Assembly: GCA_948844705.1 (NCBI GenBank)
Contig: CAQNVT010000083.1
Coordinates: 1-9,367, forward strand
Source: an uncultured Dorea sp.
Lineage (GTDB): Bacteria; Bacillota; Clostridia; Lachnospirales; Lachnospiraceae
Direction of reading: 5' to 3'
DNA length: 9,367 bases
Part shown: in pieces, positions 1 through 6,229 of the stretch
How the letters are laid out: every line of letters begins with the position of its first letter
Numbering within the stretch: position 1 is the first letter of the stretch
Made by a program: the position numbers and the translations under genes
Notes under the pieces: generated by a model
What the model saw: only the letters and a program-made list of their open reading frames with translations
Databases searched by the model: none
What the model was told of the DNA's origin: nothing

Positions 1-1
1 C

Positions 2-1120
2 GGAGATAAAGTCCGCCGTATGGATGTCCTGTCCTCCCAGATTCTTATGGCGATGGCGAGGGTCAGTATCGTGCCGTTCAGCCTGTCAAAGCAGCATCCG
101 GTATATAAAACACCGATGAATGCCCTGAAGGTCAGTCTGGCCGCATCCTTGATCGGACCATTTTTAGGAAGCGGCCTGATCAGCGCCCTGACCAGCTTCT
201 CGGCTGCCGGTTATGTTGCAAGCTGGATGATTACGGCATTTTCCCTGATTATTCTCAGGAAGAAGGAGCCGGCGTTAAAAAGGCCGTATAAGATTCCGGG
301 AGGGCTTCCGATGGCATGGTTTGCGGCGGTCTGCATGACGGGGCTGTTTGTCCTTTTGTTTGTGCCGGGGCAGCCGGTCTTTATGGGCAGTGCGGCAACC
401 TTGATATTTGCGGCATGGATGGTTGTGGGAGTGACTCTCTACCTGATGGATTACCGTGCCAGGAAACAGTATTCAGCCCTTACCAGAGCGACCTTTCTTT
501 TTGCCAGTATGTCAGAGTCCAATGCAACGATCAGTATGCCGGGATTTGTGGACAGCTTTGAAGACGATTATAAGGTTATGTCCTTCGTTGTCCCGAAGGA
601 TGCAGACTACGCAGGAAAGACGCTTCTGGAGCTTTATTGGGGACGCAGACAGAATGTATTTATTATCAAGATCGAGAGAAAGACGGAGATCATCCTTGTG
701 CCGGGAGGAAGTACGCATGTATTTGCAGGCGACCGCGTATTTGCGGTCGGTGTGGCAAAAGCGCTCGACCGGTTCCGCGATTATCAGGAAGTGGGGGCAA
801 AGTATTCCGTAGGGTCGCTTAAGGATTTCCTGGGCTACGGAGATACGGAAAAACAGTCGCCGCTTAGCTGTATCGAGTATCAGGTGCTGCCGACGGATTC
901 GTTCTGTGACAAGCTGATCCGGGAGTCAAGGATTCAGGACCGTTATCACTGCCTGATCGTAGGCCTGAAGACACCTTACAGCAAGATACTTGAGCTCCCT
1001 GATTCGAACACGATCATAGAGGCGGGGGATACGCTCTGGATGATGGGCTCGGAGGATGCTATCCATGATTTTGAAGAGCTTTGCAGACAGGAGGCTTTAG
1101 AAAAAGGAGAGGGGCTGTGA
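2..1120 (+). CDS. APC-family amino acid permease with two C-terminal RCK_C domains (5' partial)
   Basis: This is the C-terminal part of a membrane transporter. The reading frame is open to the left edge, so the Met at position 20 is internal and not the start. The segment around MAMAR...HPVYKTPMNAL matches the APC-superfamily loop that usually reads AMARDG..P..HP.YKTP.NAL. At least four hydrophobic segments follow, at about residues 37-57, 59-80, 97-117 and 122-143 counted from Met 20, separated by the typical KRPYKIPGG loop. After residue 150 the protein is soluble. It holds two repeats resembling TrkA-C/RCK_C domains (about 187-262 and 285-358), each ending in an 'AGDxxxxxG' type strand (FAGDRVFAVG, EAGDTLWMMG). 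RCK_C domains are known ligand-binding regulators of ion and amino acid transporters, and some bind c-di-AMP. The actual substrate and ligand are not visible here. The gene is unrelated to the sugar operon downstream. Confidence 0.85.
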   Translation, partial: GDKVRRMDVLSSQILMAMARVSIVPFSLSKQHPVYKTPMNALKVSLAASLIGPFLGSGLISALTSFSAAGYVASWMITAFSLIILRKKEPALKRPYKIPGGLPMAWFAAVCMTGLFVLLFVPGQPVFMGSAATLIFAAWMVVGVTLYLMDYRARKQYSALTRATFLFASMSESNATISMPGFVDSFEDDYKVMSFVVPKDADYAGKTLLELYWGRRQNVFIIKIERKTEIILVPGGSTHVFAGDRVFAVGVAKALDRFRDYQEVGAKYSVGSLKDFLGYGDTEKQSPLSCIEYQVLPTDSFCDKLIRESRIQDRYHCLIVGLKTPYSKILELPDSNTIIEAGDTLWMMGSEDAIHDFEELCRQEALEKGEGL

Positions 1121-1143
1121 AAAAAGTCCTTTGAATGTTACAA

Positions 1144-1172
1144 TTGCCATAAATCAACAAACATGCTATATT
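1144..1172 (+). promoter_or_regulatory. Sigma-A type promoter of the toxin transcript
   Basis: A TTGCCA -35 box (1144-1149) and a TATATT -10 box (1167-1172) are separated by exactly 17 bases. A TGC directly precedes the -10 box, giving an extended -10. Transcription should start near 1179-1180, leaving a leader of about 80 nt before the toxin start codon. It lies just downstream of the permease stop codon. Called by eye from consensus. Confidence 0.7.
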
Positions 1173-1190
1173 ATCCATAGGGAAACTAAA

Positions 1191-1255
1191 GAGCCGGCGG
1201 CTTACCCTCTGATTTTTCGGAGGGGCTAACCCTCCAGATATAAGAAAAAGGAGGG
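1191..1255 (+). promoter_or_regulatory. Structured toxin leader with alternating SD-like and anti-SD segments
   Basis: Four complementary segments alternate along the leader: CCCTC (1205-1209), GGAGGG (1219-1224), CCCTCC (1230-1235) and the ribosome binding site GGAGGG (1250-1255). Segment 3 can pair with segment 2 (5-nt loop) or with the ribosome binding site; segment 2 can instead pair with segment 1. In addition GCGGC (1197-1201) and TACCCTC (1203-1209) can pair with GAGGGTA plus GCCGC at 1421-1432 near the end of the transcript, 12 base pairs with one bulged T. Known type I toxin mRNAs use such 5'-3' pairing and Shine-Dalgarno masking to stay untranslated until processed. That role here is inference. 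Confidence 0.55.
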
Positions 1256-1261
1256 ATGCCG

Positions 1262-1354
1262 ATGTATGTTACATACTCTGATTTGATTCAGATTGGAATA
1301 TTCATTTGCGCCCTGATCGGATTGTGCTATACAATCTTTAAGGGAAAGAAATAG
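1262..1354 (+). CDS. Small putative holin-like membrane toxin (type I toxin)
   Basis: This 30-residue protein begins MYVTYSDL, has one hydrophobic segment from about residue 8 to 26, and ends in a basic tail IFKGKK. This build (short polar start, single membrane helix, lysine-rich end) matches the small Firmicutes peptides annotated as putative holin-like toxins, and resembles TxpA/BsrG-type type I toxins in organisation. Such toxins insert in the cytoplasmic membrane and depolarise or damage it when overproduced. The ATG at 1262 is chosen because the strong AAGGAGGG at 1248-1255 lies 6 bases upstream. The in-frame ATG at 1256 touches the ribosome binding site and is too close. The gene has its own promoter, and a convergent antisense RNA overlaps its stop codon and 3' region. 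Toxicity itself is inferred. Confidence 0.75.
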   Translation: MYVTYSDLIQIGIFICALIGLCYTIFKGKK

Positions 1355-1383
1355 CCGCCAACTACCGCAAATAGCTGACGGCT
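1345..1383 (-). terminator. Intrinsic terminator of the antisense RNA
   Basis: On the minus strand AGCCGTCAGCTA and TAGTTGGCGGCT form a 12-bp stem with a 7-nt loop (TTTGCGG), followed by ATTTCTTT. Two of the pairs are G-U. In the plus-strand RNA these two positions would be C-A and A-C mismatches, so the hairpin is suited to the minus-strand transcript. It overlaps the toxin stop codon. Confidence 0.7.
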
Positions 1384-1448
1384 GCCTATGCTCAATACAT
1401 AGGTAAAATCAAAAGCTGTTGAGGGTAGCCGCTCCTTTGGTTTCCCTT
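1345..1448 (-). ncRNA. Predicted antisense RNA antitoxin of about 100 nt
   Basis: A minus-strand promoter at 1455-1483 should start an RNA near position 1448. A minus-strand intrinsic terminator should end it near 1345. The RNA would be complementary to the last few codons, the stop codon and the whole 3' region of the toxin mRNA. This is the arrangement of TxpA/RatA and BsrG/SR4 in Bacillus, where the antisense RNA overlaps the toxin 3' end and promotes RNase III cleavage. It would also cover the 1421-1432 arm that the toxin leader needs for 5'-3' pairing. An internal hairpin (1385-1403) has a 7-nt loop containing a UUGA U-turn-like motif that could start pairing. The RNA is predicted only from its signals. 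Confidence 0.65.
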
Positions 1449-1450
1449 TA
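1379..1450 (+). terminator. Probable 3' end structure of the toxin mRNA
   Basis: CGGCTGCC (1379-1386) can pair with GGTAGCCG (1424-1431): 8 bp including one G-U that would be a C-A mismatch in the opposite RNA. It encloses a small hairpin formed by CCTATG (1385-1390) and CATAGG (1398-1403). A pyrimidine-rich stretch CTCCTTTGGTTTCCCTTT follows. This may end the toxin transcript near 1440-1450, but the T-run is interrupted, so the end point is uncertain. The same 1421-1432 bases can instead pair with the leader. Confidence 0.4.
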
Positions 1451-1454
1451 TCAT

Positions 1455-1483
1455 AATATACCACTATATCCGCTTATATTCAA
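1455..1483 (-). promoter_or_regulatory. Promoter of the antisense RNA
   Basis: Read on the minus strand, a TTGAAT -35 box (plus positions 1478-1483) and a TATATT -10 box (1455-1460) are separated by 17 bases. TGG precedes the -10 box, giving an extended -10. The architecture mirrors the toxin promoter: same -10 sequence, same spacer and same TG extension. The expected start is a run of A residues near 1447-1449. Confidence 0.7.
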
Positions 1484-1560
1484 GCAAAAATCTTCGTAGA
1501 TCGAGATCATTATTATTTACCTTGTTTTATTTTTAGAATATTTTCCGAGATATAACTCTA

Positions 1561-1647
1561 TGTTAAGAAATGTGATAAAACATGTGATAATTGTGAAAAA
1601 ATGTTGACTTATGATAAAAAATGTTATAACATAACATTAAATAACAT
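1561..1647. repeat. Repeat-rich operator region upstream of the sugar operon
   Basis: AT-rich TGT-headed motifs recur roughly every helical turn: TGTTAAGAAA at 1561, TGTGATAAAA at 1571, TGTGATAA at 1583, TGTGAAAAAA at 1592 and TGTTGACTTA at 1602. A perfect 12-bp palindrome ATGTTATAACAT lies at 1621-1632, and TAACAT recurs at 1627, 1632 and 1642. The palindrome overlaps the proposed -10 box. Multiple TGT/ACA half sites are plausible binding sites for the DeoR-family protein encoded at the end of the operon. That link is inference. The stretch 1484-1560 just upstream is plain AT-rich DNA in which I see nothing else. Confidence 0.5.
1604..1632 (+). promoter_or_regulatory. Promoter of the sugar-uptake operon
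   Basis: TTGACT (1604-1609) and TAACAT (1627-1632) are 17 bases apart. An alternative -10 box, TATAAC (1625-1630), would give a short 15-base spacer. The leader to the binding-protein ATG would be about 30 nt. The -10 box sits inside the 12-bp palindrome at 1621-1632, so a repressor bound there would block polymerase. Confidence 0.55.
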
Positions 1648-1669
1648 ATACGTGAAAGGAGAACAAGTT

Positions 1670-2713
1670 ATGAAAAAAGTATTATCACTGCTCATCACCT
1701 TAATCATGGTATTGAGTCTGGCGGCCTGCAGCTCAGGCGGCAATGAAGGCGGCGGGGATGCCGACACCAGGGAAGAGGGCGGAAGCTCCGAGGACTCCGG
1801 GGACTCCGGCGACCAGTATGAGATCGCGGTAGTTGTAAAGGTGGTCGGCATTGACTATTTCAGCGTATTTGAAGAGGGCGTTAAGAAATTCGCTGAGGAT
1901 CACAATGTCAATGCATATGTAACGGGACCGTCTACTGCTGACGCGGCAGAGCAGGTTAACATCATCGAGGACCTGATCAATTCAGGCGTTGATGCGATCT
2001 GTGTAGTTCCGAACGATGCGACCGTACTCGAGAGCGTGCTTCAGTCCGCACAGGATAAGGGTATTGTAGTAGTGACCACAGAGTCCCCGGGACAGGTGGG
2101 AGCAGACTATGACGTAGAGATGATCATTAATGATGCATTTGCAGAGCTGGTTGCCGAGGATGCGGCAAAGAGCTGCGGCGGTTCCGGAGAATATGCGCTT
2201 TTCGTAGGAAGCCTTACTGTTCCGCTTCACAATGCATGGGCAGATCATGTAGAGGAATATCTGGCTGAGAAATATCCGGATATGAAGCTTTGTACGGACA
2301 GGATCGCATGCGGCGAGGATTCGGCGCTGGCACGTGAGACTACTCTGGATCTTCTTAAGACCTATGATAAGCTGAACTGCTTTATCTGCTTCGGAAGCCA
2401 GGGACCGATCGGCGCGGCAGAGGCTCTGACAGAGCAGAAGAAGGTCGGCGAAGTTACGGTTGTAGGTAACATTATTCCAAGCGAAGGCTCTACATATCTT
2501 GAGAGCGGCGCGATCACGACAGGGTACCTGTGGAATCCGGCCGATTCCGGTTATGCTTCCTGCTATATCGCAAAGCACCTTCTTGAAGGAAATGAGATCG
2601 ATGACTCCTTCACAATCGAGGATATGGGAGATATTTCTTTGGAGGACAAGACCCTTTGGATCGACAATCCGATTACAATTACAGCAGATAACTGGGAAGA
2701 GTTCGGCTTCTAG
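1670..2713 (+). CDS. Sugar ABC transporter substrate-binding lipoprotein (LsrB/RhaS-like)
   Basis: This 347-residue extracellular lipoprotein captures the sugar and delivers it to the ABC transporter encoded downstream. Residues 1-16 form a basic then hydrophobic signal peptide (MKKVLSLLITLIMVLS), and the lipobox LAAC places the lipidated cysteine at residue 20. Residues 21-49 are a Gly/Ser/Asp/Glu-rich linker. The rest is a periplasmic-binding-protein type 1 fold (Peripla_BP_4): IAVVVKVVGIDYF starts lobe 1 and TGPSTADAAEQVNIIEDLI is the typical second motif. By eye it groups with LsrB and rhizobial RhaS rather than RbsB. The start at 1670 is chosen because GAAAGGAG lies about 7 bases upstream and the signal peptide begins there; an in-frame ATG at 1601 precedes the promoter -10 and is unsuitable. 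A strong terminator follows the stop codon. The ligand is unknown. Confidence 0.9.
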   Translation: MKKVLSLLITLIMVLSLAACSSGGNEGGGDADTREEGGSSEDSGDSGDQYEIAVVVKVVGIDYFSVFEEGVKKFAEDHNVNAYVTGPSTADAAEQVNIIEDLINSGVDAICVVPNDATVLESVLQSAQDKGIVVVTTESPGQVGADYDVEMIINDAFAELVAEDAAKSCGGSGEYALFVGSLTVPLHNAWADHVEEYLAEKYPDMKLCTDRIACGEDSALARETTLDLLKTYDKLNCFICFGSQGPIGAAEALTEQKKVGEVTVVGNIIPSEGSTYLESGAITTGYLWNPADSGYASCYIAKHLLEGNEIDDSFTIEDMGDISLEDKTLWIDNPITITADNWEEFGF

Positions 2714-2735
2714 TTTGTGTATGTGACTGTATAAA

Positions 2736-2774
2736 GAGGAGTGGTGGCGGCGTGCTGCTTCCACTCCTTTTTTT
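2736..2774 (+). terminator. Intrinsic terminator or attenuator after the binding-protein gene
   Basis: GGAGTGG (2738-2744) pairs perfectly with CCACTCC (2761-2767), followed by seven T residues (2768-2774). The stem can grow outward (AAGA with the T-run) and inward (GGCGGC with GCTGCT through G-U pairs). It lies between the binding-protein and ATPase genes, about 40 bases before the latter, with no clear promoter in between. Partial readthrough would give more binding protein than transporter, as in many binding-protein-dependent operons. Confidence 0.85.
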
Positions 2775-2815
2775 AAACAGAAATTAACAATCCGAGTATA
2801 TTGTGAGGAGTGAAC

Positions 2816-4306
2816 ATGGAAGAAAAAATCATTGAATTAAAGCATGTCAATAAGCATTACGGCGGTGTTCATGCCCTGAAGGATGTTGATTTTGACTTAA
2901 ACCGCGGGGAGATACACTGCCTGATCGGGCAGAATGGCTGCGGGAAGTCAACGATGATCAAGGTGATATCCGGCGTAATCGATGTGGATGAAGGAAGCGA
3001 GGTTATACTGGACGGGAAGAAGACGCGCGGCGGTTCTGCAAGACAGTCGATGAATAACGGAGTCCGCGTCATTTACCAGGATTTAAGCCTGTTTCCGAAT
3101 CTGACGGTTGCGGAAAATATAGCCTTTGACAGACACGAGGATAAGAGTGTCAGGGGAGTTAACTGGTCAGAGATCTATAAGCAGGCAGAGGAAGTCACCG
3201 GCCGTATGGATATCCGGCTTAATCTTGAGAGTCTGGTGGAGGAATTATCGATCGCCGACCGGCAGCTGGTAGCGATTGCCAGGGCGCTTGCCACAAATGC
3301 AAGGATCCTTATCATGGACGAACCTACATCCTCGCTTACAAGAAAAGAGGTAAATGTTCTCTTTTCCATTATCAAGAGCCTTCAGGAGAAGGGCATGACG
3401 ATCATGTTTGTAAGCCATAAGCTGGATGAGATCATAGAGATCGCGGAGCGTATTACGGTTATGCGCGACGGGACCATGATATCTACCTTTGAAAATAAGG
3501 ATGTAGACGAGACAAAGCTTGCACAGATGATAAGCGGACAGGAGATATCCTATCAGCAGAATTTTGTGGAACATGGAGACGAGGTAATCCTTGAGGTGGA
3601 TTCCCTCACCTGCGGAAAACAGTATAAGAATATTTCCTTTAAGCTTAAGAAGGGAGAGATCTTAGGGATCATCGGCCTTCTGGGGTCAGGCCGGACAGAG
3701 CTTGCAAGCTCCGTCTTCGGGATGAACGAGCCGGAATCCGGAAGAATACTGCTTCACGGGCAGGAGGTTCATTTTAAGAGCAACAGGGACGCCATCGCAA
3801 ATAAAATCGCGTATGTTCCCGAGGACAGGCTTCTTCAGGGGCTGGTTCTCAATCAGAGCATTGAAAATAATACGATCATTTCTATTATAAATAAGCTTAA
3901 AAATAAGCTCGGCATGATCGATAAAAAGAGCTGCAGGAGCATTACGCAGAAATGGATCGACGAGTTACATATAAAAAGCGCGGTTCCCGAGATCAATGCA
4001 TCTGCGATGTCAGGAGGAAATCAGCAGAAGATCGTTATCTCAAAATGGCTTTCTACGGAGCCGGAGATCCTGATCCTGGATCAGCCGACAAACGGTATCG
4101 ACATTGCGGCAAAGAATACGATCTATGAACTGATCCGGGATCTTTCGAGGAAGGGTATGAGCATTATCCTTATCTCGGACGAGGCGGCGGAGGTATATTA
4201 TAATTGTCCGCGGGCTCTGGTCATGCACAAGGGAGAAATCGTAAAGGAACTGGACTGCAGCTCTATTACGGAAGGCGAGTTCGGCCGGGAGGTGCTAGGT
4301 GAATAA
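2816..4306 (+). CDS. Sugar ABC transporter ATP-binding protein, two fused ABC domains
   Basis: This 496-residue cytoplasmic protein powers import; its size and tandem domains match the RbsA/MglA/LsrA class (CUT2 family). Domain 1 has Walker A GQNGCGKST (38-46), Q-loop YQD (Q88), signature ELSIADRQ (143-150), Walker B ILIMDEP with catalytic Glu169, and H-loop His201. Domain 2 is degenerate, as is usual for this class: its P-loop is GLLGSGRTE (287-295) with no Lys, while the signature MSGGNQQK (398-405) is intact. Its Walker B reads ILILDQP, so Gln423 replaces the catalytic Glu. Most hydrolysis should therefore occur at the site built from the domain 1 Walker motifs. ATG 2816 is preferred over an in-frame GTG at 2810 because GAGGAG (2805-2810) is 5 bases before the ATG and overlaps the GTG. 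The end overlaps the next gene by 8 bases. Confidence 0.93.
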   Translation: MEEKIIELKHVNKHYGGVHALKDVDFDLNRGEIHCLIGQNGCGKSTMIKVISGVIDVDEGSEVILDGKKTRGGSARQSMNNGVRVIYQDLSLFPNLTVAENIAFDRHEDKSVRGVNWSEIYKQAEEVTGRMDIRLNLESLVEELSIADRQLVAIARALATNARILIMDEPTSSLTRKEVNVLFSIIKSLQEKGMTIMFVSHKLDEIIEIAERITVMRDGTMISTFENKDVDETKLAQMISGQEISYQQNFVEHGDEVILEVDSLTCGKQYKNISFKLKKGEILGIIGLLGSGRTELASSVFGMNEPESGRILLHGQEVHFKSNRDAIANKIAYVPEDRLLQGLVLNQSIENNTIISIINKLKNKLGMIDKKSCRSITQKWIDELHIKSAVPEINASAMSGGNQQKIVISKWLSTEPEILILDQPTNGIDIAAKNTIYELIRDLSRKGMSIILISDEAAEVYYNCPRALVMHKGEIVKELDCSSITEGEFGREVLGE

Positions 4307-5282
4307 TAAAGCAGCAAAAAACAAATTTTTAAAGAGCTATGAATTTATGCTCTTATGTGTCGTTATTATATTGGTGATCATTCTGGCAGCAGCGACCGGA
4401 GGAAAATCTATCACACCGGAAAATATCCTCGACATGCTGACAAGCTATTCTGCGTACGGAGTGATCGCGGTCGGCTGTCTGTTTGTTATTATCTCAGGCG
4501 GCATCGACATTTCATTTATGGCAGTTGCGGCCGTAGCACAGTATATGGCTGCCCTGTATATGCTGAATTCGGGCGGGAATTTTGTGATGATCTACCTGAT
4601 CTCTATCGTAGTGGGAGCGGGACTCGGTCTTATAAATGCAGTGCTGGTCAATAAACTGAACGTGCCGACGCTTATCATTACGATCGCAACAATGAATATT
4701 ATTTACGGACTGATGATGCGTTTTACCAGCGGAGTAAGGCTTCACGGATTTCCGGACTGGTTTTCCCAGAAGACGGAAGGCTCTCTCCTTGCAGTGTCTG
4801 TCGGGACACTGATCGCCGTCCTCTTCATCGCGTGGTTTATCCTGAAGAAGACGAAGATGGGGCGTAAGGTCTATGCCGTGGGCGGCAACATGGAGGCTGC
4901 GAAGAGATGCGGCGTAAGCGTGCTGGCGGTACACCTGTTCGTATACGGCTTTACCGGTGCGACGGCGGGTATAGGCGCGCTGATCAAATGCTACCTCTCC
5001 CAGCAGGCATCAATCGAGGCTCTCTACGGGGATGAGATGGATGTGCTGGCCATGGTTGTTTTAGGCGGGGTATCCTTATCAGGAGGAAAAGGCTCCGTAT
5101 TCGGAACCGTTCTCGGCATATTGCTGGTTGCCCTGCTGAGCAACGGAATGATCCTTGTGGGAGTATCCAGCTACTGGAAGGACCTGGTGATCGGCGCGGT
5201 GATCCTGATCAGCTTCTGTATCACCGGCTGGCGGGTTCTGGCGTCGAAAAAGAAGGAGAAAATGGGAGGTGCGGCAGAATGA
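4299..5282 (+). CDS. Sugar ABC transporter permease, RbsC type (first of two)
   Basis: This 327-residue inner-membrane protein of the BPD_transp_2 family forms half of the transport channel. It has a short basic N-terminus, a first membrane helix at about 16-32, and the family motif ISGGIDIS at 65-72. About eight to ten hydrophobic segments follow. The cytoplasmic coupling region contains GGNMEAAKRCGV (195-206), and the conserved late motif is LGGVSLSGGKGSVFGT (255-270). It starts with GTG at 4299, with GGGAGGT (4287-4293) five bases upstream; the start overlaps the ATPase stop by 8 bases, suggesting translational coupling. It pairs with the next gene, as in the Lsr, rhizobial Rha and YtfT/YjfF systems, where two different permeases replace the homodimer of Rbs. 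Confidence 0.92.
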   Translation: MNNKAAKNKFLKSYEFMLLCVVIILVIILAAATGGKSITPENILDMLTSYSAYGVIAVGCLFVIISGGIDISFMAVAAVAQYMAALYMLNSGGNFVMIYLISIVVGAGLGLINAVLVNKLNVPTLIITIATMNIIYGLMMRFTSGVRLHGFPDWFSQKTEGSLLAVSVGTLIAVLFIAWFILKKTKMGRKVYAVGGNMEAAKRCGVSVLAVHLFVYGFTGATAGIGALIKCYLSQQASIEALYGDEMDVLAMVVLGGVSLSGGKGSVFGTVLGILLVALLSNGMILVGVSSYWKDLVIGAVILISFCITGWRVLASKKKEKMGGAAE

Positions 5283-6229
5283 AAAAGATAATTCACAGTG
5301 AAAATAAAATGCTTGTTATCCTGACGGCTGCCTGCATTGTCTTTTTTGCGATAATGAAACCGGAGTTTCTGTCCGTGAATTCCTTTTCCTCTATTGCAAG
5401 ACAGATACCGGAGATCGGGCTGTTTACCCTGGCTATGATGCTTCCGATGCTGGTGGGGGGAATCGATCTTTCGATCATAGCCTCCGCCAACCTGGCTTCT
5501 ATTCTTATGTCCATGTTCATGGCGGCAAATATAGAGAAGGGCGGGGAAAACGTCCTGATCATGCTTGCCGCGATCGTGATCTGCATTGCGGTCTGCACCT
5601 TTGTAGGCTTCTTGAACGGTGTGATCGTAGCCCGGTTTAAGATCCCGGCTATGCTGGTCACACTCGGAATGCAGATGGTACTCACCGGTATCAGCCTTGG
5701 AATCACGAAGGGCGGAACGCTCTCGGGCTATCCGGAGTCCTTCCGTTTTATCGGAAACGGAAGTATACTTGGGATTCCGACGCAGTTTATTTTCTTTATC
5801 CTGGCGTCGGCGGTGCTGATCGTGATCATGCAGATGACTTCATTCGGAACAAGGCTTCAGATGTACGGTTCCAATCATGTCGCGACGGAGTACTCCGGAA
5901 TCAATGAGACGGCTCTTTTGATTAAGACACATATGCTCTCGGGAGTTTATGTGGGAATCGCGGCGGTCATTATGTCCTCCAGATTAAATTCCGCGTCTGC
6001 GGGAGCGGCGGCCAATTATCTGATGCGTACGATCCTGATTGCGGTGCTGGGCGGTATTGACCCGAACGGAGGAAAGGGAAGAGTCTCAGGCATCCTCTGG
6101 GCGGTCGTATTGTTCCAGTGCATGGCGACAGGGCTTAATATATTAAGGGTAAATTCCTATATCGTGATCGCACTGTACGGAGTAATTCTTCTGCTTGCGG
6201 TTATCGTTCGTACACGTAAGCAGCTGTGA
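5279..6229 (+). CDS. Sugar ABC transporter permease, RbsC type (second of two)
   Basis: This 316-residue membrane protein of the same BPD_transp_2 family should form a heterodimer with the preceding permease. The first membrane helix is at about 11-26, and the family motif LVGGIDLS is at 58-65. The coupling segment YGSNHVATEYSGIN (196-209) corresponds to the GGNxxAAxxxGI region of the partner, and LGGIDPNGGKGRVSG (257-271) corresponds to its GGxSLxGGxGSxxG motif. The ATG at 5279 overlaps the previous TGA as ATGA, and GGGAGGTG lies about 8 bases upstream. The two permeases are clearly diverged in sequence, so this is not a recent duplication. Confidence 0.92.
   Translation: MKKIIHSENKMLVILTAACIVFFAIMKPEFLSVNSFSSIARQIPEIGLFTLAMMLPMLVGGIDLSIIASANLASILMSMFMAANIEKGGENVLIMLAAIVICIAVCTFVGFLNGVIVARFKIPAMLVTLGMQMVLTGISLGITKGGTLSGYPESFRFIGNGSILGIPTQFIFFILASAVLIVIMQMTSFGTRLQMYGSNHVATEYSGINETALLIKTHMLSGVYVGIAAVIMSSRLNSASAGAAANYLMRTILIAVLGGIDPNGGKGRVSGILWAVVLFQCMATGLNILRVNSYIVIALYGVILLLAVIVRTRKQL

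Noticed and set aside
1191..1255. Riboswitch in the intergenic region
   Set aside because: The hairpins recall a switch, but no known ligand-binding core is visible and the pairing is explained better as control of the small toxin mRNA.
1601..1669. Upstream in-frame ATG at 1601 as the start of the binding protein
   Set aside because: It would add 23 residues before a perfect signal peptide, has no ribosome binding site, and lies upstream of the proposed -10 box. ATG 1670 has GAAAGGAG in front.
1982..2764. Minus-strand open frame of 260 codons inside the binding-protein gene
   Set aside because: It lies opposite a well-supported gene, its protein shows no recognisable domain, and no minus-strand promoter or ribosome binding site was seen.
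4512..4934. Minus-strand open frame of 140 codons inside the first permease
   Set aside because: The product is rich in His, Arg and Gln with no family resemblance, as expected for the reverse of a membrane-protein gene.
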